Shown: one piece after another, positions 16,335 through 24,269 of the stretch
Layout of the letters: every line of letters starts with the position of its first letter
How positions within the stretch are numbered: position 1 is the first letter of the stretch
NCBI RefSeq assembly: GCF_039543185.1
Contig: NZ_BAABJG010000003.1
Coordinates: forward strand, 310,001-374,000
Length of the DNA: 64,000 nucleotides
DNA from: Paenibacillus_S vulneris
GTDB lineage: Bacteria; Bacillota; Bacilli; Paenibacillales; NBRC-103111
Reading direction: 5' to 3'
Notes under the pieces: generated by a model
Told to the model about the DNA's origin: nothing
The model's input: the letters and a program-made list of their open reading frames with translations, nothing else
Databases searched by the model: none
Translations under genes and position numbers: made by a program

Positions 16335-16834
16335 TGAACAGCCAACAAGGACTTTTATTGAAACGCGAGTTTAATGCTCCTCGAGAATTGGTATTTAAGG
16401 TGTGGACCGATCCGGCACACTTTGGAAACTGGTGGGGACCCAAGGGGTTCTCTCTTGAAGTGGTAACAATGGATGTTCGTCCAGGCGGTATGTTTCTTGG
16501 CTGCCAGAAGTCTCCAGATGGGCAGCACGCAATGTGGGGCAAGTTCGTTTACCAGGAAGTGCAGGAGCCGGTGAAACTGGTATGGGTCCAATCCTTTTCC
16601 GACGAAGAAGGTAACACGGTTCGCGCTCCGTTTAATCCGAACTGGCCGCTTGAGATTCTGAATATTTTAACGCTGGAAGAATACGAGGGAAAGACGGTTT
16701 TAACGCTGCAGGGCGGTCCGATCAATGCCTCTGCTGAGGAACAGGAAGCATTTGACGCTATGGCACAGATGGTTTCACAAGGGTTCGAAGGCACATTTGA
16801 GCAACTGGCCAATTACCTGGCTAGTCAACTGTAA
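16334..16834 (+). CDS. SRPBCC/AHSA1 domain protein
   Basis: A 166-residue protein of the activator of Hsp90 ATPase-like START fold. The hallmarks are the first strand LLLKREFNAPRELVFKVWTD followed by PAHFGNWWGPKGF, the PGG turn, and a final helix GFEGTFEQLANYL. The fold makes a hydrophobic pocket for small ligands; the ligand is not known. It is translationally coupled to the ArsR gene. AGGAGG lies 8 bases before the ATG. Confidence 0.88.
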   Translation: MNSQQGLLLKREFNAPRELVFKVWTDPAHFGNWWGPKGFSLEVVTMDVRPGGMFLGCQKSPDGQHAMWGKFVYQEVQEPVKLVWVQSFSDEEGNTVRAPFNPNWPLEILNILTLEEYEGKTVLTLQGGPINASAEEQEAFDAMAQMVSQGFEGTFEQLANYLASQL

Positions 16835-16849
16835 GTCGATACATCGGTG

Positions 16850-16887
16850 AGACGGAAGCCTCGGGGAAATTACTCCGCGGCTTTTTC
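16850..16887 (+). terminator. Terminator after AHSA1 gene
   Basis: GAAGCCTCGGGG pairs imperfectly with CTCCGCGGCTTT across AAATTA, with TTTTTC at the end. The next 140 bases carry no recognised feature. Confidence 0.6.
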
Positions 16888-17025
16888 ATTTGCCTCTAGC
16901 TTTCGGCGAACGTGTTGGACCGCCCCAGAGATGATGGTTGTCCACGTCAAATTTGAGGGAAGAACAGGATAACTTAACATTTTCCACGAATAGTTTCATA
17001 TCTGGATATTTCAGGGGGTGATGAT

Positions 17026-17553
17026 TTGGAAACTTGTTTGTTATTAACCGGGAAACCTCGTACGGGAAAATCAACAGCTATAAAACGAATCATTCAAAAA
17101 GTGGGTCCGGAATATTTTGGTGGTTTTTATACTGAAGAAATACATAACCTTACAAATCGTACCGGATTTAATTGCGTGACGCTTAACGGCGAGAATGCAT
17201 GTATTGCAAATGTTGATAGCGAAAGTTCGATAAGAATAGGGAGATATGGCGTTGACGTAGAAGCTTTCGAGAATGTCGCCTTAAAGGCAGTGAAGCTATC
17301 GTTAGAAACAAAGAGGATTACAGTTATTGACGAGCTCGGGTTCATGCAAATGCTGTCCGCCCCTTTTGAAAAAATGATCCATGAAGTTATTTCGAGTTCG
17401 CAGCATATTATTATAGGAACCATTTGTGCAGATAGTCATCCAAGCATTGATAAGATAAAGAAACTGCCCGGGATAAAACTTTATCATTTGAATGAAGAAA
17501 ACCGTGAGTTGATAACAAAAACAGTGGCAAATGATATTCTTAAGTTTTTATAA
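17026..17553 (+). CDS. Nucleoside-triphosphatase, THEP1 family
   Basis: A 175-residue P-loop NTPase. Walker A is GKPRTGKS at residues 9-16, Walker B is ITVIDELG with Asp102, and FGGFYTEEI is the conserved segment after Walker A that defines the THEP1/NTPase_1 family. Members hydrolyse NTPs; the cellular role is not established. The TTG start has GGGGTG 7 bases upstream. A phospholipase C-like gene follows 36 bases later. A broken second copy of this gene lies at 32203. Confidence 0.85.
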   Translation: METCLLLTGKPRTGKSTAIKRIIQKVGPEYFGGFYTEEIHNLTNRTGFNCVTLNGENACIANVDSESSIRIGRYGVDVEAFENVALKAVKLSLETKRITVIDELGFMQMLSAPFEKMIHEVISSSQHIIIGTICADSHPSIDKIKKLPGIKLYHLNEENRELITKTVANDILKFL

Positions 17554-17588
17554 CGCATTAGGTAAAATGTGCTGCAAGGAGGAGTTTT

Positions 17589-18224
17589 ATGGGGTCGCGG
17601 TTGATGCATTTAATAATTGGTGAGAAAGTCGCTTGTAGCCTTGATGTTATAAAAAACAAGAAGGATTTTTTAATTGGTTCAATTGCACCTGATGCTGCTT
17701 TCTCGTTTGAGAGGAAGGTTATTACTCATTATTTCGAAGGAGATGTGGACAAGAGAACAAGGCAGGTCAATTATCAAAGATACATGGATACCTACTTAAC
17801 AGATACAAAGGATGACTATTCATTAGGATACTTGACACATTTAATTTCCGATAACATGTGGATGGAACATATTTATTATCCATATGAATTGAAACAGAAG
17901 CAAGATTCAGACCCGGCCTTTTTACAAAGATGGTATTCAGATTTTAGCAAAATGAATACAAAGCTGCTTTGTCATTATAATATGGGATACCTTAAAGATT
18001 GGCTGGAAATGGATTCTCTCCCGAGAGATATAGACGATATAACTCAAACCGACATACAGAAATTTATTGAAGTGATGTACGGGGATTTTGAAATTATAGA
18101 AGAAAATAAAGACTGCAGACTGGAAGTATATCATTTTGATGACATTATCGAGTACATAAACTTATCAAAAATTAAGGCTATTGCCGTTATTGAAGAGATC
18201 ACATCTGAATTCCAGTCAAAATAA
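17589..18224 (+). CDS. Zinc-dependent phospholipase C-like protein
   Basis: A 211-residue protein of the zinc-dependent phospholipase C/S1-P1-like superfamily. Candidate metal ligands are spread as in the family: the N-terminal MHLIIGEKV, SIAPDAAF, THYFEG and GYLTHLISDNMW (HxxxD). No signal peptide is visible, so unlike secreted PlcB enzymes it seems cytoplasmic; similar proteins are annotated as 'zinc dependent phospholipase C family protein' or hydrolase. AAGGAGGAG precedes the ATG. It forms an apparent operon with the THEP1 gene; the significance of the pairing is unknown. Confidence 0.65.
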   Translation: MGSRLMHLIIGEKVACSLDVIKNKKDFLIGSIAPDAAFSFERKVITHYFEGDVDKRTRQVNYQRYMDTYLTDTKDDYSLGYLTHLISDNMWMEHIYYPYELKQKQDSDPAFLQRWYSDFSKMNTKLLCHYNMGYLKDWLEMDSLPRDIDDITQTDIQKFIEVMYGDFEIIEENKDCRLEVYHFDDIIEYINLSKIKAIAVIEEITSEFQSK

Positions 18225-18233
18225 AGCGGGGTG

Positions 18234-18272
18234 CAAAAAAACACCGGTCCCCTGCTTAAGGTTACCGGCGTT
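18234..18272 (-). terminator. Terminator of the VOC gene
   Basis: Read on the minus strand, ACGCCGGT pairs with ACCGGTGT and is followed by TTTTTTTGC. It sits between two convergent genes. Confidence 0.75.
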
Positions 18273-18278
18273 TCCATA

Positions 18279-18680
18279 TCAGCGTTTCGGCATTTTGCTC
18301 TGATCCATGTACAGCAGGTTCCAGCGGTGTCCGTCCAGGTCGGCGAATCCTGCGCCGTACATCCAGCCGTCCGTTTCACTCGGCTTGCTAAAAATGCTTC
18401 CTCCGGCAACCTCTACTTTTTGAATAAAGGCATCTACTTCTTCTCTGCTTTCAGCGCCAATGGAAAAAATGACCTCTGCGCTATGGGAGGTATCTGCGGT
18501 TTTTGCACCTGTAAATTCCTCAAACGCCGCATCCGGGAAGAGCAGAATCGTTGTTTGGCCTATGGCAAGCTTGGCTCTTTCGTTACCAAAGCTCACCGCA
18601 TGGAATCCAATCTCATTGAAAAAGGCAGTCGACCTCTCAACATCTTTGACCGGCAGGTTAATCCAAATCTCCTGTGACAT
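18279..18680 (-). CDS. VOC family protein (glyoxalase/bleomycin-resistance fold)
   Basis: A 133-residue protein with two beta-alpha-beta-beta-beta modules: EIWINLPVKDVERSTAFFNEIGF at the N-terminus and AGFADLDGHRWNLLYMD at the C-terminus. The DLDGHRWNLL end is typical of VOC proteins annotated as lactoylglutathione lyase-like or extradiol dioxygenase-like. Metal ligands are not fully evident, so the activity is open. GGAGG lies 10 bases upstream of the ATG on the minus strand. The gene stands alone, convergent with the phospholipase C-like gene. Confidence 0.85.
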   Translation of the reverse strand: MSQEIWINLPVKDVERSTAFFNEIGFHAVSFGNERAKLAIGQTTILLFPDAAFEEFTGAKTADTSHSAEVIFSIGAESREEVDAFIQKVEVAGGSIFSKPSETDGWMYGAGFADLDGHRWNLLYMDQSKMPKR

Positions 18681-18804
18681 GGCTGTAGCCTCCTGGAATA
18701 TATTTTCAACTACTACTCCTACTATACTCTACTTCAGGCAGCAGAAGCGAATCTAAATTGAACATGCAACTAAATTCAAATTACAAACGAAACGGGTGAA
18801 AACA

Positions 18805-19785
18805 ATGGCACCGAATTATACTGCACTACAAAGGATTACCGCATGTTTTAAAGGGATCGCAACGGGCGATGCGATTGGAAAACAAACTGAATCCTTACAA
18901 TATGAAGAGATTCGTGAATGGTTCCCCAATGGCATTAATGGATTTGAAGGCGAAGTTGGAATGGTCATGCCGAGATATAAAGGAAAGCACTATGACTATA
19001 GATTTGGAGAAACAACTGACGATACGGAGCAAACTCTCGCGATTGCCAAAGTGATTGTAGAAGGACTGCCGATTACTCATACCGCTGTCGGTAAGCAACT
19101 TATGCTATGTAAAAAGTCTAATCGCCTTACATTGGCACTTGGAAGATTTCAGGAGCAGGGGGATCCAAGCCGCGTAACTTTTGAAGGTAATGGTTGTGGG
19201 GCAGCTATGCGTGTCGCACCTATAGGGGCTTTATATTCATCAGCTAAAATACAAGATCTCCTTTCTTCTGTGTTTGAAGCGTCCATCCCAACCCACGGCG
19301 GGAGAATAGCGATAAGTGGCGCAAGTGCAGTAGCAGCTGCAGTTTCCGCAGCAATTGATAATAAATCCCCGGAAGAAGTTCTTCAACATTCCGTTTTAGC
19401 TGCGAGAAATTCGGAGAAGTATCGGCCTGAAGGCTCAGAGGATCCTATATGTATTGCTGATTTAATTTTGCAGATATTCGATGATCTTGCTAGCGAGAAA
19501 GACACCTCCCTAGATCGGATCAAAGAAAAATACATGCCTTGGAAAACCCCATATATTGTAGCCCTGGCAATAAACTTTGCTGTGCTTACAAAGTCTGCGG
19601 ATAAAACAATTTTATTGGCTTCTAACTTAGGCGGGGATACCGACTCCGTGGCTTCAATGGGGGCCGGAATAGCTGCTGCCATGTTTCCCGAAACATTAAA
19701 CAATAGCTGGTACACCTCCATTGAAAAAGTAAATGGAGGGGAGTTAGTAGCATTAGCACCTATTATTGCAGCTCTTAGGACGTAG
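18805..19785 (+). CDS. ADP-ribosylglycohydrolase (DraG/ARH family)
   Basis: Hydrolase of the DraG/ARH family, which removes ADP-ribose from proteins or small molecules using two magnesium ions. The motifs are present: FKGIATGDAIGK at the N-terminus, TDDTEQT for the first metal site and GGDTDSVASMGAGI for the second. Length (326 aa) is normal. I prefer ATG 18805, with GGGTGA 5 bases upstream, over the GTG at 18796, which lies inside that site. No ADP-ribosyltransferase gene is adjacent. A small membrane protein gene follows after 38 bases. Confidence 0.88.
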   Translation: MAPNYTALQRITACFKGIATGDAIGKQTESLQYEEIREWFPNGINGFEGEVGMVMPRYKGKHYDYRFGETTDDTEQTLAIAKVIVEGLPITHTAVGKQLMLCKKSNRLTLALGRFQEQGDPSRVTFEGNGCGAAMRVAPIGALYSSAKIQDLLSSVFEASIPTHGGRIAISGASAVAAAVSAAIDNKSPEEVLQHSVLAARNSEKYRPEGSEDPICIADLILQIFDDLASEKDTSLDRIKEKYMPWKTPYIVALAINFAVLTKSADKTILLASNLGGDTDSVASMGAGIAAAMFPETLNNSWYTSIEKVNGGELVALAPIIAALRT

Positions 19786-19823
19786 AAATGATGATTACAT
19801 TTAAAGCAAAGAAAGGGTTCCAT

Positions 19824-20015
19824 ATGAAAGAATATTTTATTAGGTTGATTTTCGGGCTGTTAGCTATCGGAATTGTCCTAGGTATAGCTTATATTTTTAA
19901 TATAGACTGGCTGCAAGACGGAAACCCTGAACGCAACATTTTTAAACTACTAATAGTATTTGTTGGAGGCTGGAGTGGCTGGTATCTATACAAAGCAATT
20001 AATAAGGAAAAGTAA
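19824..20015 (+). CDS. Small membrane protein, unknown function
   Basis: A 63-residue protein with two hydrophobic helices (FIRLIFGLLAIGIVLGIAYIF and LLIVFVGGWSGWYLY) separated by a short polar loop. ATG 19824 has AGAAAGGG 6 bases upstream; an ATG at 19788 has no such site. It lies 38 bases behind the ADP-ribosylglycohydrolase gene and may be co-transcribed. The family is not recognised. Confidence 0.6.
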   Translation: MKEYFIRLIFGLLAIGIVLGIAYIFNIDWLQDGNPERNIFKLLIVFVGGWSGWYLYKAINKEK

Positions 20016-20125
20016 TGAAGAATTTTCGTACCCTATTCCTTATTGAAGTAACGGGTACGATAGTGGGAGCTTGAATCACAGCTTGAACTTTATGCTAACG
20101 GAAATTTGTTTTAATAGAGAGATTA

Positions 20126-20150
20126 GAAAAGCGCGCCTTAGGCACGCTAA
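20126..20150 (-). terminator. Terminator of the OYE gene
   Basis: On the minus strand AGCGTGCC-TAA-GGCGCGCT is followed by TTTCT. It lies 20 bases beyond the stop of the flavin oxidoreductase gene. Confidence 0.65.
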
Positions 20151-20168
20151 ACCAAATATTATGGATCG

Positions 20169-21308
20169 TTACAATTTATTTTTTATTTTATCTGCGATAG
20201 GGAACCATCCGGGAGTATTGATGATTTTCATCCACAATGGATCAGCAATCCCCAATTTTTCTTGATCATCTAAAGTTAACTCAGTACGAATTTCGTTTTC
20301 CTCACCTAGCGTTATTTTTTCTACCCAATCTGGGTCGATAATCAGTTCTCGTCCAAGCGCAATAAATGGAACTCCCGATTGTAACGCTCTTAGTGCCTCG
20401 TCAGGCGTACGGATCGAGCCTACACCGATAACGGGGACTCTTTGCCCGACGAGCTCGTAAATTAGTTCCATTCTAGAGCGATGCTCCTCTACTCCACGTC
20501 TAGGCTTAGACCAAAAGTCCATTAAAGAGATATGCAAATAATCCAAATTTTTATTTGCGAGGACATCCAACAATTTAAGTGTATCGTCCATTGTAATACC
20601 GGGTGTCCATTCTTCTTCTGGCGATAACCGATATCCCACAAGAAACGGTTGTTTGGCATACTCCCCCACCACTTTTTGGACTTCATCTACAACAGCGAGC
20701 GGAAATGCCATACGGTTGTCCATATTTCCTCCCCAACGATCATTGCGTTGGTTTGTGTACGGTGAGAAAAATTGTTGAATAAGAAATCGATTTGCCCCGT
20801 GAATCTCTACCCCGTCGAAACCAGCCTCGATTGCCCTCCGAGTGCTAGCGCCAAACGCACGAATGATCTCTCCAATTTCCTTTTCTTCAAGTGCCCGAGG
20901 GATTACGCTCGACCCTTCTTTAGCAACTGCACTCGCACTTACAATATCACCGTCCGGTGTCAATTCCGGCGAACTCTCGCGGCCGCTATGAAAGATTTGC
21001 AGAATGGCTTTTGCCCCACGTTTCTTTATTGTTGTTGCCAAGCGTTGTAAACTCGGGATCTTATCATCATGATCAGCCGCCAATTCGCCGCCAAATACCC
21101 TGCTATTTGATGTGACTATTGCACTCCCCGTTATAACCATTCCAACACCGTTCGAACGTCTTTCGTAATAGGAGAGTAACTCATCAGATATCGTACCGTC
21201 TTGCTGAGAATAAGATATCGTCATTGGCGCATGAACAATGCGGTTCTTTACTTCGATACCATTCTTGAAATGAAACGACTCCATTAAAGGTCGATATTTA
21301 GGGTTCAT
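20169..21308 (-). CDS. NADH:flavin oxidoreductase, old yellow enzyme family
   Basis: FMN-dependent ene-reductase-like enzyme that would reduce activated C=C bonds. The barrel begins NRIVHAPMTISYSQQDG; active-site and FMN motifs include QIFHSGR, DGVEIHGANRFLIQQFFSP, NRMAFPL and GVGSIRTPDEALRAL. The 379-residue length is standard. The residue after APM is Thr, not the Cys of YqjM-type enzymes. AAAGGAG precedes the ATG. Its promoter has a 19-bp spacer and a dyad related to those of the divergent merR gene and of the SDR gene at 22174, so it belongs to that MerR regulon. Confidence 0.9.
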   Translation of the reverse strand: MNPKYRPLMESFHFKNGIEVKNRIVHAPMTISYSQQDGTISDELLSYYERRSNGVGMVITGSAIVTSNSRVFGGELAADHDDKIPSLQRLATTIKKRGAKAILQIFHSGRESSPELTPDGDIVSASAVAKEGSSVIPRALEEKEIGEIIRAFGASTRRAIEAGFDGVEIHGANRFLIQQFFSPYTNQRNDRWGGNMDNRMAFPLAVVDEVQKVVGEYAKQPFLVGYRLSPEEEWTPGITMDDTLKLLDVLANKNLDYLHISLMDFWSKPRRGVEEHRSRMELIYELVGQRVPVIGVGSIRTPDEALRALQSGVPFIALGRELIIDPDWVEKITLGEENEIRTELTLDDQEKLGIADPLWMKIINTPGWFPIADKIKNKL

Positions 21309-21418
21309 AGATGCCCGCTCCTTTAGTAGAATTTATTGGAATTATTGCATTGGGTTCACTCATTTGAATTATGTACATCTCCTCCTTTATATGGTCGGGA
21401 TTTTCTCTATGCCAGACC

Positions 21419-21449
21419 ATAATAAAAGTTGGTGTCGAATCCAAGTCAA
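21419..21449 (-). promoter_or_regulatory. MerR-type promoter of the OYE gene
   Basis: On the minus strand TTGACT (21449-21444) and TATTAT (21424-21419) are separated by exactly 19 bp, with the dyad TTGGATTCGACACCAA between them. The long spacer is the hallmark of promoters activated by MerR-family proteins. Confidence 0.75.
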
Positions 21450-21498
21450 GGGGAGATAACAAAGGAGTTGCCCAAGGATAAGAGTTGGGAGAGCAAAT

Positions 21499-21529
21499 TT
21501 GACTTGGAGTCGGCTCCAAGATGTATAAT
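21499..21529 (+). promoter_or_regulatory. MerR-type autoregulated promoter
   Basis: TTGACT (21499) and TATAAT (21524) are separated by 19 bp holding the dyad CTTGGAG-TCGG-CTCCAAG. This is the cleanest of three related sites and drives the merR gene itself. Confidence 0.85.
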
Positions 21530-21560
21530 ACTCAAGAATGCAATTCGGGAGGGGACGCAA

Positions 21561-22073
21561 ATGGCAGAACAAACGTTTACGATCAAGCAAGCCGCTGAGC
21601 AAACTGGAATTTCCGAGGACACGATCCGTTTTTACGAAAAAATCGTGCTGCTTCCTCAGGCTGAACGAAAGGAAAACGGGCATCGCGTCTATCGAAAAGA
21701 GGATATCAACAGGATCAAGCTGATATCCTGTCTTAAAAAGACGGGAATGCCGCTTGAGGCTATGCGGCCATTTTTGGCGGCTTCGGTCGACATCGTTTCC
21801 GCGGAATACCCCGAACTGGTGGATCAATTAAGAAGTCACCGTGAAACTATCGTTAATCAAATTTCCTCACTTCAGCAGATCGTTGATTTTATTGACATAA
21901 AGCTGAAAGAAGGGAGACCCCGTAAGGAATGCTCAGATCAAAGCCAAGACGAAGCTTTAGAAGAACACAAGAAGAAAGAAAAGATAAAGCCCATTTCCGT
22001 CATGGAGATGAGTTATTTTTCCGCATATGCGAAAACGGATAAGTTACCAACTGGTAGACTGACGGAAGATTAA
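21561..22073 (+). CDS. MerR family regulator, NmlR/AdhR-like
   Basis: A 170-residue regulator with the MerR winged helix (FTIKQAAEQTGISEDTIRFYEK, residues 6-27) and the HRVYRKEDINRIKLISCLKKTGM segment. Cys57 sits where NmlR/AdhR-type members carry the cysteine that senses aldehydes or other electrophiles; that parallel is from knowledge of the family. A coiled-coil helix follows. ATG 21561 has GGGAGGGG upstream; the frame is open to 21429, but that stretch contains the promoter. It probably activates itself, the divergent OYE gene and the convergent SDR gene. Confidence 0.88.
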   Translation: MAEQTFTIKQAAEQTGISEDTIRFYEKIVLLPQAERKENGHRVYRKEDINRIKLISCLKKTGMPLEAMRPFLAASVDIVSAEYPELVDQLRSHRETIVNQISSLQQIVDFIDIKLKEGRPRKECSDQSQDEALEEHKKKEKIKPISVMEMSYFSAYAKTDKLPTGRLTED

Positions 22074-22107
22074 GCTAGCGGGGCGTGATAGCTTAATAAA
22101 CAACTAA

Positions 22108-22141
22108 AACGCGCCGGCCGGTATCAATCGGCAGGCGCGTT
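22108..22141. terminator. Bidirectional terminator between merR and SDR
   Basis: AACGCGCC and GGCGCGTT form a perfect 8-bp stem with inner GGCCGG/CGGCA pairing, preceded by CTAAA and followed by TACGC. It separates two convergent genes. Confidence 0.65.
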
Positions 22142-22173
22142 ACGCTCACGGGAAGATCAATACAACCGTAAGG

Positions 22174-23031
22174 TTAAAAATTACGTTGTAAAAATTCGTG
22201 TTTGTAAATCGCATGAATCCTTTCCAAAACGTTTTGCGCTTGATCTTTAAATTTTAATTCAGTTACCTGACCTTTCAGCAAAAACACCCCGGTCTCATTG
22301 CGGTGTTCCCCGAGAGCACCTTCATACAGCTTGTTGGCGCCGTGGGTCGGCGGGGAGAAAAACAGCTTCATCAACGGCTTAACCAATAGGGGCAGGCCAG
22401 AGTTTTTCCCTTTTCTCAGCGTATTGTTGCTACCTGGGTCAACACTGCGGATTTTAATGTCGTCCTCGGCAAGCTTCGGCGCGATAGCTTGAGTCCACAG
22501 CGAAAGGGCTAGCTTCGAGGTGGCGTAAGGACCAATTAGCTTGCGGAAGATTTTGGGGTGCTCTAGAATTTCGATATTAAATTGCTTCGTGAATTTTAAC
22601 GCTGAAGATGAGGTGTTGATTATCGTTTTTAAGCGACCGTTTGTAATGAGTTCCTTCAATTCCATCAGAATGATATATGGAACGACCGTCTGCAGTTCGT
22701 AATGCTTTTCACGCCCTTGTTTCGAATAGCTCAGCTCGGGAAAGGTCCCGCCGGCGTTGTTGAACAAAATATCGATCCTCTGTTCATTGTTTTTGATCTC
22801 TTCAAAAGTTCTTCTCAAGCTGGCGTAATCGGTAAGATCAGCTGTTTTATAAATTCGAAGCCATCCGCCATGGATGGCTTTTTGAATACTCATATCGTCA
22901 GCCGGAAAGTCGGAACGGTTCAAAGCAACCACCTGCCAATCCTCCGACAGCAATTTCTTGGTTAATTCTAATCCGATCCCGGAGCTTGCACCCGTAATCA
23001 ATGCGATATTTTCACGTTGGTTCTTGTTCAT
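22174..23031 (-). CDS. Short-chain dehydrogenase/reductase
   Basis: A 285-residue SDR. TGASSGIG marks the nucleotide fold, DILFNNAGG the NNAG motif, and INTSSSALKF plus GPYATSKLALS the catalytic Ser and YxxxK. I start at ATG 23031 on the minus strand, where GGAGGAGG lies 7 bases upstream; a longer frame to 23076 includes the promoter. Its promoter is of the 19-bp MerR type with the dyad GAGTCGACTC, so it is expected to respond with the OYE gene, perhaps reducing carbonyl compounds. Confidence 0.87.
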   Translation of the reverse strand: MNKNQRENIALITGASSGIGLELTKKLLSEDWQVVALNRSDFPADDMSIQKAIHGGWLRIYKTADLTDYASLRRTFEEIKNNEQRIDILFNNAGGTFPELSYSKQGREKHYELQTVVPYIILMELKELITNGRLKTIINTSSSALKFTKQFNIEILEHPKIFRKLIGPYATSKLALSLWTQAIAPKLAEDDIKIRSVDPGSNNTLRKGKNSGLPLLVKPLMKLFFSPPTHGANKLYEGALGEHRNETGVFLLKGQVTELKFKDQAQNVLERIHAIYKHEFLQRNF

Positions 23032-23076
23032 TGTATGCCTCCTCCAGTTAACGAGGTATTTCACCTGATAGCACAC

Positions 23077-23107
23077 ATTCTATAAGCTGGAGTCGACTCT
23101 AAGTCAA
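23077..23107 (-). promoter_or_regulatory. MerR-type promoter of the SDR gene
   Basis: On the minus strand TTGACT (23107-23102) and TAGAAT (23082-23077) are separated by 19 bp containing TAGAGTCGACTCCAG. The spacer and dyad match those of the merR and OYE promoters. Confidence 0.8.
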
Positions 23108-23192
23108 GATACTAGAACAAAATTGTATGGTTCGGCTATTCCTGTCATTACTGTGACTTAATGCACAACTCTTCAGAGGTTGATCCCTGATA

Positions 23193-23987
23193 TTAACTAC
23201 GCCTTTCTACGATAAATACATAGGAGATTTGACTTGGGTTAAATTCAAGTTTTATTCTAGCTTCCCTAGTTAATGTTGAGGAATTACTTATTGAGTCTAT
23301 TGTTCCTACTCTAATCCCTTCAGGGAACACTCCTCCAAGTCCACTAGTAATTACAGTGTTGCCAGCCTCGATCTTGCTGTTCTCTTCTATCTTTTTCATG
23401 ACAAAGTATTGTTCATCGTTACCAGTATCTAATTTTTCATTAATGAATTCTGTAATGATACCCGTTGTTTCATTATTTTCTTTTAGCTTAACAGATATGG
23501 CTTTTGAAGTTTGTTCATTCCCTAAATTTGTTATGAGAGCTACAACGGAACTATGCTCTTGTACATCGCTTATTAAACCAATTAATCCGGACTGAGTAAT
23601 GACAGCCATATCTTTTTTTATTCCATCATTTGCGCCAAGATCAATATTAAGTGAGGTTGCGATTATTCCATCATGTGAAACGGTGGAACATGACGCATAT
23701 TGCAATATAAAATCTGTTTCTTCCTCGAACCTTTTTTTGAAAGCTAATGCTTCATTCAGTACAATATTTTGATATTCAGCGTTATTTAGCTCGGTCTTGA
23801 CTAAGGCTTGGAAAACAAGAGCGTTTCTCTTTAATATGTCATTCTCTTTTCGAGTGATTGCTATTTCGCTAGAAGTTGATTTAATCAGAGAAATAAATTC
23901 TAACAGCTCCTTTTTATAAGAAATTAATAGGAAAGAAATTACTGCGATGAAACATACACAAAAAAATATCCATTTTTTGGCCAACAA
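23193..23987 (-). CDS. Rod shape-determining protein MreC family, orphan copy
   Basis: A 264-residue protein with one N-terminal transmembrane helix (WIFFCVCFIAVISFLLISY), a coiled-coil region (about 30-85) and the MreC beta domain (DLGANDGIKKDMAVITQSGLIG ... SSVVALITN ... NTVITSGLGGVFPEGIRVGTI). The VITSGLGGVFPEGIPVG-like segment is diagnostic. MreC links the MreB elongation machinery to cell-wall synthases. This copy is not next to mreB or mreD, and the TTG start with AAGGTG upstream suggests modest expression, so it is probably an accessory paralogue. Confidence 0.85.
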   Translation of the reverse strand: MLAKKWIFFCVCFIAVISFLLISYKKELLEFISLIKSTSSEIAITRKENDILKRNALVFQALVKTELNNAEYQNIVLNEALAFKKRFEEETDFILQYASCSTVSHDGIIATSLNIDLGANDGIKKDMAVITQSGLIGLISDVQEHSSVVALITNLGNEQTSKAISVKLKENNETTGIITEFINEKLDTGNDEQYFVMKKIEENSKIEAGNTVITSGLGGVFPEGIRVGTIDSISNSSTLTREARIKLEFNPSQISYVFIVERRS

Positions 23988-24130
23988 TGAATCACACCTT
24001 CTTGCTATCTGGGCAGCTAAACTTCTACCAGTTATTGTAAACCAAATCTAATATACAGACAACTTTTGCGGGATCTAACCGGTAAAAACTGGCTGATCTC
24101 ATAATACGACGGTACTCTAGCTCAATAAAT

Positions 24131-24168
24131 AAAGCAGCAGCCCAGGACTTAAAATCCAAGGCTGCTGC
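24131..24168 (-). terminator. Terminator of the LacI gene
   Basis: GCAGCAGCC (24134-24142) and GGCTGCTGC (24160-24168) form a perfect 9-bp stem. On the minus strand it is followed by TTTATTTATT. It lies about 100 bases beyond the lacI stop. The rest of 23988-24269 shows nothing recognisable. Confidence 0.65.
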
Positions 24169-24269
24169 TGTTGTTGCCTCTGAAGAAGCATAGATGGTTG
24201 CTGCGGGACCATAACAGTATCCGTCGGGTACTTCAGTTAACGCTATGCTGATCACATCTGAAAGGTTTA

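Noticed and set aside
24025..24255. 76-codon minus-strand frame with alanine-rich middle
   Set aside because: It spans the lacI terminator hairpin and lacks a ribosome binding site.
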